Shown here: in pieces, positions 8,048-13,607 of the stretch
Layout of the letters: every line of letters starts with the position of its first letter
Numbering within the stretch: position 1 is the first letter of the stretch
NCBI RefSeq assembly: GCF_000003605.2
Contig: NW_003124893.1
Coordinates: 747,721-761,327 of the forward strand
DNA from: Saccoglossus kowalevskii
Taxonomy: Eukaryota > Hemichordata > Enteropneusta > Harrimaniidae
DNA: 13,607 nucleotides
Direction: 5' to 3'
Position numbers and translations under genes: made by a program
Notes under the pieces: generated by a model
What the model was told of the DNA's origin: nothing
Database searches by the model: none
What the model saw: the letters and a program-made list of their open reading frames with translations, nothing else

Positions 8048-8251
8048 ATGTCTTCAGCAGTTAAGATTCTCGGCAACCAGGGTATGAATTTGTATTTCAA
8101 AATCAAGAAGATACCAGACAATTACTTCGATAGAGCAGGTGAGGTTTTATTCTGTGGGACTGACGAGTGTAAAGTTAATTAGAGAACGTTCAATTCATAT
8201 ATTGAACGAATAATATATGTATTTTTACCAGGTGGTACGCAATTGTTGTAA
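8048..8251 (+). CDS. Possible two-exon microprotein gene (36 aa), unrecognised
   Basis: The proposed coding exons are 8048-8138 and 8232-8251. They are joined by removal of a 93-nt intron with donor GCAG|GTGAGG and a strong acceptor (TATTTTTACCAG). The product starts MSSAVKILGNQGMNLYFKIK, continues KIPDNYFDRA, and ends GGTQLL before TAA. The ATG has A at -3. An AATAAA at 8376-8381 would give a short 3' UTR. The peptide is basic, with no signal peptide or clear membrane segment, and I do not recognise it. The same frame is open upstream back to 7883, so the exon could be internal to a longer gene. If unspliced, the frame ends about 15 codons after 8138. Confidence is low because so short a coding frame can arise by chance. 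Confidence 0.3.
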
Positions 8252-8375
8252 GGAAGGGTGGGATTCCAGCTGTGGAGCGCCTTTTGTGTTTTTAGTACTT
8301 AGGCCCAACGATCCAAGTTCAGTCGAGTACGAAGCTCATATATAGCTTTTCTGCAATGTTATGACATTACACTAA

Positions 8376-8381
8376 AATAAA
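8376..8381 (+). terminator. Poly(A) signal AATAAA after the microprotein candidate
   Basis: The hexamer lies in CTAAAATAAAGC, 125 nt downstream of the candidate's TAA. T-rich and GT-containing sequence follows within 60 nt. Confidence 0.35.
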
Positions 8382-8399
8382 GCATCAGGTAATTCCTAA

Positions 8400-9120
8400 A
8401 TTGCCTGACCAGTCATTAAAAAGGTGTTTTATCAGATACTAATATGTATAATTGTTGAGGTTAGAACATAATTGTTTTGTTAAAAAGAGATACTATAAAC
8501 TATCGTTGATTGCTTTATTTTTCCATGCATGGTTGACTCCCTAGTTTACAAACTAGTTACGTTAATGGTAATAAGTGCTTTTGAGATGTATATTGCGGGG
8601 TGCTTGCGGATAGAATTTGCTTGCTTGTTTTGAAACACTTTTCATCATCTCTTGGCTGGTTTTCATGAGATGTTGTATTGTGTTATATTTGTCTTCGGAA
8701 TTGTGAATTTGCTTGTAGATTTTTTGTCGGAGTTTAATGCTACCACTTTTTGCATGAGGTACGTGCGTGTGCCGTTTTAATGTCAAATGAATGCCAATGT
8801 TATAGCTACAGTGACTGTATTCGAATGCAAGGCAATAGTTAGGCTAGTCTGTATCTGTAATACATTTTTGTATTGTGATGGTTATGTCAATTTTAGAAAT
8901 GCGTTTAATGAGTATACAAAAAATGATATTCATCAATATAGCACAAAACAACATATATCACCGTAGTTCGAAGTTAAATTCTTTATCTCATAAATCTTTG
9001 GCAATATTCAATACATTATTGCTTCACTTTTGGAAATGTTTTTTACATGCCTATCCACAATGGCACTTTTTATACCCTGGCACGTTTCCAGCGGGGATAT
9101 AGTGATATAATAGCGCCCAT
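8400..9120. other. Intergenic stretch without supported features
   Basis: AT-rich DNA. A 74-codon open frame on the minus strand (8562-8786) encodes a basic, Lys/His-rich peptide but lacks an ATG and resembles nothing known. A plus-strand frame (8875-9102) has biased composition and no family resemblance. I see no RNA gene or repeat. Confidence 0.6.
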
Positions 9121-10510
9121 AATCCGTGACACCTGGCGGCCATTCATGATATAAAATACATGGCACATAAAGTAAATATAGTTATGCCAGAAAATCATTT
9201 CTCAATATTGAAATCGACAACGGAAATTGAATTTTACCCCATATTTTCAAATGCGCATTTGCGAAATTGAAATACAAAATACGTTATAGAAAATTACATT
9301 AGAAATCAAAATTTAATGTGTGTTGGTAGGGCCCGACCTAGTGTCGACGTATACGCAGTGGGACAGACATATCAACCAACAATATTTCAAAATGGGTATT
9401 GAGGTAGAGGGTGTGTCACCTTGTCAGTTTATTGCTAGTAAATGCTTTACCTCCAAATGTATTTCGTGGACGTAATACGGAGTAATTCGGCGGTACTGTG
9501 TTTACAAAATTTTTATTTTCAGTTTGATCTTGATACGACCTTCAATAGATTGTTCAATCCCTATGCCTACAAAATTTGTAACCGCGAGACTGTTTTATTC
9601 GTAATGTTGTGACATTGTATTCATTTTATTAGCAACAAAAGACAATATATAAAACCAGTGCAACGAGTACAGCGCCATATTACTCGCGATCTGTGTCATA
9701 AAGTTTCGTTGATCAACACCTCCACCAGATACATGAAACATAGACAGATACATTCGTTCTTGAAACCGGTCATTCATTTAAGCGTTGAGTCTACCAGATC
9801 TAACCGGTAGTTCTAATTCCAGTATTTCTTTCTGCACCTTGATGTTAATCGACATACTGCACGCACCAACCCCAACCGCCGCGACTATCACGGGTGAGCT
9901 TCGTACTGTTCTATGAGCTGTTTCTTCCTTTGTCAGTGCAAGTCATGTCGACATATTTCAACTTACAGACAATAGAAAACGCCGTAATATTAAAGGTGTG
10001 GCTCAAATGACATTCTCACTGTTCACCCAAAGTAGATTACTCCAAAGCAATCGTTTAACCAATTCGACTTTTTCAGTTTTCAGCTGTCTTGGGTTTCTGT
10101 CCGGTTGCTACCTTGTATCAAATCTCGCAGGTTGGTTTTTTTTGTTTATCTTGAAAACAGGTCAAGACACATATGAAATAATGGAATAATGAAATTGAAC
10201 TCCAATATTCCATTTTCAATTTGTCACAGTACGCCCTCAGTCCAATTTAATACATTACGCTCGTATTTTGAAAGTTGTGATAATGATAATAACTGTGATA
10301 ATGAGAATAAAATAACGAATGGCCACAGTATGTAGGGCAGATGTAGGGGTAATTTAAAATGGAATGAAACCGCTGTGGCTTTATTACTTATTGATATTTT
10401 TATAGCCTAAGTGTAAATTTCAAAGATGAAACATGACGTTTTGCCATAATTCCATCTTGTTTATTTGATACACACAAGGAAAAATGAATGGTCGCCAGGT
10501 GTCACGGATT
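9121..10510. mobile_element. Probable non-autonomous DNA transposon with terminal inverted repeats
   Basis: The left end (9121-9147, starting AATCCGTGACACCTGGCG) is repeated in inverse orientation at 10484-10510, with 26 of 27 positions identical. Weaker ungapped similarity appears to continue inward for about 80 bp more. TTATGCCA at 9182 and TTATGGCA on the complement fall at the same offset, as do CATnnTTCTC/CATGTTTCAT and TTGAAAT. No transposase ORF exists inside the 1390 bp, so it would depend on a transposase elsewhere. No adjacent target duplication is clear; CCCAT precedes the left end and occurs 7 nt beyond the right end. The superfamily is not identified. Confidence 0.65.
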
Positions 10511-11575
10511 GACCGTTCCCATGGAGTCATATGAGGACACTATTGCAAATAGAAACATTCATATAGTGAATATCAGCACTTTATCTGAGGTCTCATTTAG
10601 CACTCACTGGTTTAGAGTAAGGTTCATTCTCGGGGTATAATAATGTGAGCTAGTTGCATGTCGTGCTTGGTAGTTGTGGGGTAAGGGATCGAGATGTCGA
10701 TGGATATCATGATCAAAACATATATTATTTACATATATGACGATTAAAAATTCAAATTCGAAAGTGTGGTTATTTACTGGGTTGCTATTTCACTTCGAGA
10801 GTGTCTGCTCAGACTGTCAAATCGTCATGATGTGTTCATAAATTCCAATTTCGATTATGTAATTGTTAATTCATTGATTTCTTAAAACAGTCATTTGTCA
10901 TATATATATAAGTCATCTGATTAAGTGATATTTCAAACTAGCTTGAATTTAAATATTCCATATGCGGACGTTGAGCAGGCGGACAACGACAGAACCGCCG
11001 AACGATAATGTGTGTAGAAGTATGCAAAGAACGAATATAGTGTTTTACGACTGCCAAATTTAGGCGGAAAATCTGTCGGTAATGCAGTATTATGTTTGCT
11101 TCCTTTTGAGATGCACTTCTGTTATTCCGTATATCAAAGTGTGATTACAGCAAGCCTTGGAAAATTCTGCTTAAAATTAGCATATGCACAAATCAAAACA
11201 ATAGTAATGAAAATATCGCAAACTATACTAAAAATGTACCGAATGGTATAACATCAACAATAGGAATTGAACTGTGCTTATAACACTAAAAGGCTTAAAA
11301 TGACGTCATCAATATGGCCGCCATTATTAATTGTGTTACATTCCAATATATAGTTTATTTCATATCTAATACATGATCTTTGAAAATTAAGTGTAGTATT
11401 CTGCAGCTATTGAGTGTGAGTCATACTTACAAAAATCATATCAAAAAGAGTGTACTGCTGTAAGATATGTGATTCAATAATTATAAGAATAAATATAAGA
11501 AGACAATTTTCATATTAAAAGTCCTACTTTTCTTATATCATATGCAAGCGTTGTGCACTGCTCCATGGAAATATT
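10511..11575. other. Intergenic stretch without a supported gene
   Basis: AT-rich, no coding signal on either strand. A perfect CRE palindrome (11301-11308) lies next to a YY1-like GGCCGCCAT (11316-11324). On the complement this reads ATGGCGGC...ACGTCATTTT, the same composite order seen at 1486-1507. A TATATATATA run lies near 10901-10910. Confidence 0.55.
11301..11324. promoter_or_regulatory. CRE palindrome next to a YY1-like site
   Basis: TGACGTCA is followed after 7 nt by GGCCGCCAT. On the complement the order is ATGGCGGC then ACGTCATTTT, as at 1486-1507 on the plus strand. No gene start is visible nearby, so it may be part of a dispersed repeat rather than a promoter. Confidence 0.35.
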
Positions 11576-12875
11576 CTAGGCTATATCTATAGTGATCTGA
11601 TCTATGTCCTCATAACTGTTTAGATTACTACACTGTTCACCATCTTCACAGTGATACACAGGTGAGCAGGCCAGTCCATCCTTATAACAGGAGCAAATAT
11701 GTTCATGATGGCATTTAAAGCTCTTGTATTTACGGAAATAAATTCCCAGTTTTTCAAAATGTCCCCATCTTTCATAACCCAGCCATAACTAACAGAAGCA
11801 GGAGTTTGCTGTTTAGCTGTTGCCCATTTCTTAACCTGCCAAGAAGCACGTTCAACATGTTGAGCAAACACATTTTCACCTTGTTCTAGCCACGTAACAT
11901 ATTAAGCAATTGATGTTGATCTTTATATTTGTTCTTTACATCAAAAATACCAGCTATAAAATTCTTGATGCATGTTTCTCTCCATACCACACTAACTGGT
12001 GCCATCTGAGGCTTGTATTTTACTAATCACTTCTGTGATTGCACGGCTAGACAACCTGTCACATTTTACAACAAAATGCCAGGGATGTAAGAGTATGTCT
12101 ATATCTGCCTGAGATTGGGTTGATGCCAAGTATGTGATATCTTGTATATCTTAAGTTTGTATGTTATGCATTTTGCCATCAAACAACTTGGTTAACTTAA
12201 ACATATTTGATGTTTAGGGACATTCTTCTCCAGATACTCAATTCGACAAACCCAGATACTCAATGACAAACCCAGGAATGTCTTTCAATGAGGTACTGGT
12301 CGTCCACCCCTATCTGGTATTTGTGACAACTCCCCAATCCTTGTTGTCGTGTTCGCTTATTTCAAATAGGAGAAAGAGGCTCATCATACTTTACACAAAG
12401 TGTACCTCCTCTGACTGGAAAAACAAATCATTAAATGGCTTCATTTGCTCATCTGCTGTAATTAAACAATAGCATCTATGTTATGTGTAGATACATTACA
12501 ATCAGTATAAGGAAGGTATGGTACTTTATCCGATGGTCAGCTTTTGTAATGCATTTGCTATCTTCCTTGAACTGTTGATGGAACTGGGTAATTAAGCACA
12601 CTAACAAGATTACCATCTGATCGAACTGAAGTTAAAACAAGAGCTTTTTGGTAGAGCATGGTGATACAGTTATTCCCCGAGTCTTTTCTGATATGTGCAC
12701 ATGTTTAATACCTTTGAATGTTTTAATCCCGGAATTAGAAATTGCATCATAAAATGACCTTTGGATTTCATCACCTTCTGTATGACTGATATGATGTTAC
12801 CAAGTGTTTCACTAAATCAGTTCTTTTCTTGATTGCATTCAGGATAGAATTATTGATATTCGTTGTAGCAACCAT
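11576..12875 (-). pseudogene. Frameshifted relic of an unrecognised protein with a Cys-rich tail
   Basis: Minus-strand coding text persists over 1.3 kb in shifting frames. It begins at an ATG near 12875 (MVATTNINNSILNAIKKRTD). Next come EGDEIQRSFYDAIS and THE-like GIKHVHISEKTRG (12778-12662), ALVLTSVRSDGNLVSVL (about 12650-12590), ITADEQMKPFNDLFF (about 12460) and DNKDWGVVTNT (about 12330). ADIDILLHPWHFVVKCDRL lies near 12100-12045, WRETCIKNFIAGIFDVKNK near 11980-11925, VFAQHVERASWQVKKWATA near 11875-11820, and VSYGWVMKDGDILKNW follows. The end is a Cys-rich stretch (FKCHHEHICSCYKDG ... CSPVYHC ... QCSN) and TAG at 11576-11578. Stops and frameshifts interrupt it repeatedly, so it is dead. The modular layout recalls multi-copy invertebrate genes often carried by transposons. 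I cannot name the family. Confidence 0.6.
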
Positions 12876-12998
12876 AACCTATATTTATAAGTAGTTTTGG
12901 GTATGATTTCACCAAGAATGGGTCTATCATGTTATCTTGTATGTACTTCTCAATTTACAGTGTGTGTGCGAAGCACAAAATGGGAGTCTTTGCAGTTA

Positions 12999-13068
12999 GT
13001 GTGTCTGTATGTGTGTGTGTATGTGTGTATGTGTGTATGTGTGTATGTGTGTGTGTGTGTATGTGTGT
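12999..13068. repeat. GT-rich microsatellite
   Basis: An interrupted (GT)n / (GTAT) tract. It runs directly into the tandem satellite at 13069. Any open frame across it gives only Val/Cys or Thr/His runs and is not coding. Confidence 0.95.
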
Positions 13069-13607
13069 CCGACTGTTCCACTGCTATCTCAAGAACCATA
13101 CATCGGTTTTTGATGAAACTTGGTGCATAGATGCTCTGGGCCAATGCGCAGATTTGATTAGGTTTTGGTAAAAATCCATGCTCGTTAATTACCTAATTTG
13201 CATGATAATTAGCTAATTTTTAGCTGTTCTATGACTGTTCCACTGATATCTAAAGAACCACTCATTGGATTTTGATGAAACTTGGTACATAGATGCTCTG
13301 AACATATGCGCAGATTTGATTAATTTTTGGTAAAAATCCGTGCATATTAATTACCTAATTTGCATGATAATTAGCTATTTTTTAGTGGTTCCATGACTGT
13401 TCCACTGATATCTAAACAACCACTCATTGGATTTTGATGAAACTTGGTACATAGATGCTCTGAACTAATGCTAGGTTTTGATTAGTTTTTGGTAATAATC
13501 CGTGGATACTAATTACCTAATTTGCATAATGATTAGTCAATTTTCGGTTTTTCCACTGATATCTCAAGTACTAATCATCACATTTCAATGAAACTTGGTA
13601 CATAGAT
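13069..13607. repeat. Tandem satellite, 162-bp unit, about 3.3 copies, continuing off the window
   Basis: The phrase TTCCACTG recurs at 13076, 13238, 13400 and 13551, so the period is 162, 162 and then 151 bp (an 11-bp deletion before the last copy). Every unit carries a close match to GATGAAACTTGGTACATAGA, AATTACCTAATTTGCAT, and an AT-rich stretch with ATTAG. Copies are roughly 85% similar by eye. A microsatellite flush against tandem units of about 160 bp resembles the core of pearl/CvA-type Helitron-like elements known from bivalves. That comparison is inference from architecture, not from sequence identity. Confidence 0.9.

Noticed and set aside
8562-8786. 74-codon minus-strand frame, Lys/His-rich
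   Set aside because: It begins with a non-ATG codon and upstream acceptor candidates leave in-frame stops. It has no family resemblance and is probably chance.
8875-9102. 75-codon plus-strand frame
   Set aside because: Low-complexity Met/Ile/Ser-rich start, no homology I can recognise, no splice or promoter context.
10077-10189. Hydrophobic frame (VFSCLGFLSGCYLVSNLA...) after a TTTTTCAG acceptor, phase-compatible with the exon at 8048-8138
   Set aside because: It lies inside the 1.39-kb inverted-repeat element, nearly 2 kb from the donor. A much nearer, stronger acceptor at 8230-8231 gives a complete small gene with a poly(A) signal. Kept only as an alternative.
12263-12472. 69-codon plus-strand open frame
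   Set aside because: It is antisense to the minus-strand relic at 11576-12875, which has the better protein-like reading.
12897-13171. Overlapping open frames through the GT tract on both strands
   Set aside because: Frames are kept open only by the microsatellite, giving Val/Cys or Thr/His runs, and continue into satellite DNA.

Overview
This is eukaryotic, specifically metazoan, genomic DNA. It is AT-rich, genes are split by GT-AG introns of about 90-1060 bp, and much of the non-coding space is transposon debris, microsatellite and satellite. The only clearly functional gene is the 3' part of a TRPA-type (TRPA1-like) cation channel. The channel sequence, the LINE relic and the repeats suggest an aquatic invertebrate. 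I cannot name the species.

Layout, left to right. (1) 1-290, minus strand: frameshifted C-terminal end of a LINE-like retrotransposon ORF. (2) 291-801: a long inverted repeat with arms of about 200-240 bp and a 63-bp loop. (3) About 895-1190: a degenerate, irregular tandem repeat. (4) 1483-1542: YY1-like and CTCF-like motifs just upstream of the first recognisable channel exon. (5) 1628-7003, plus strand: thirteen exons of the TRPA-like gene, 445 codons plus stop. They cover the end of the pre-S1 linker, S1-S6, the pore, the TRP-like domain and the C-terminal coiled coil. The ankyrin-repeat exons must lie left of the window. Its introns hold a 133-bp TTAA-flanked MITE-like element (2879-3011) and an (AT)n tract (3817-3909). 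(6) 7004-7998: 3' UTR and intergenic DNA with poly(A) signals. (7) 7971-8381: a possible tiny two-exon gene (36 aa) with TATA-like, initiator-like and AATAAA signals. (8) 9121-10510: a 1.39-kb element with terminal inverted repeats, probably a non-autonomous DNA transposon. (9) 11576-12875, minus strand: a frameshifted relic of a protein with a Cys-rich tail, reconstructed across several frames. (10) 12999-13607: a GT-rich microsatellite running straight into a 162-bp tandem satellite that leaves the window.

The genes do not form a pathway or operon. The most biologically interesting points are two. The channel has a 42-nt in-frame exon between S2 and S3 whose removal restores exactly the spacing of human TRPA1. 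It also carries Ala where vertebrate TRPA1 has one of its electrophile-sensing cysteines. No clearly novel multi-gene system is visible. The tiny gene and the 1.39-kb terminal-inverted-repeat element are the best candidates for undescribed items.
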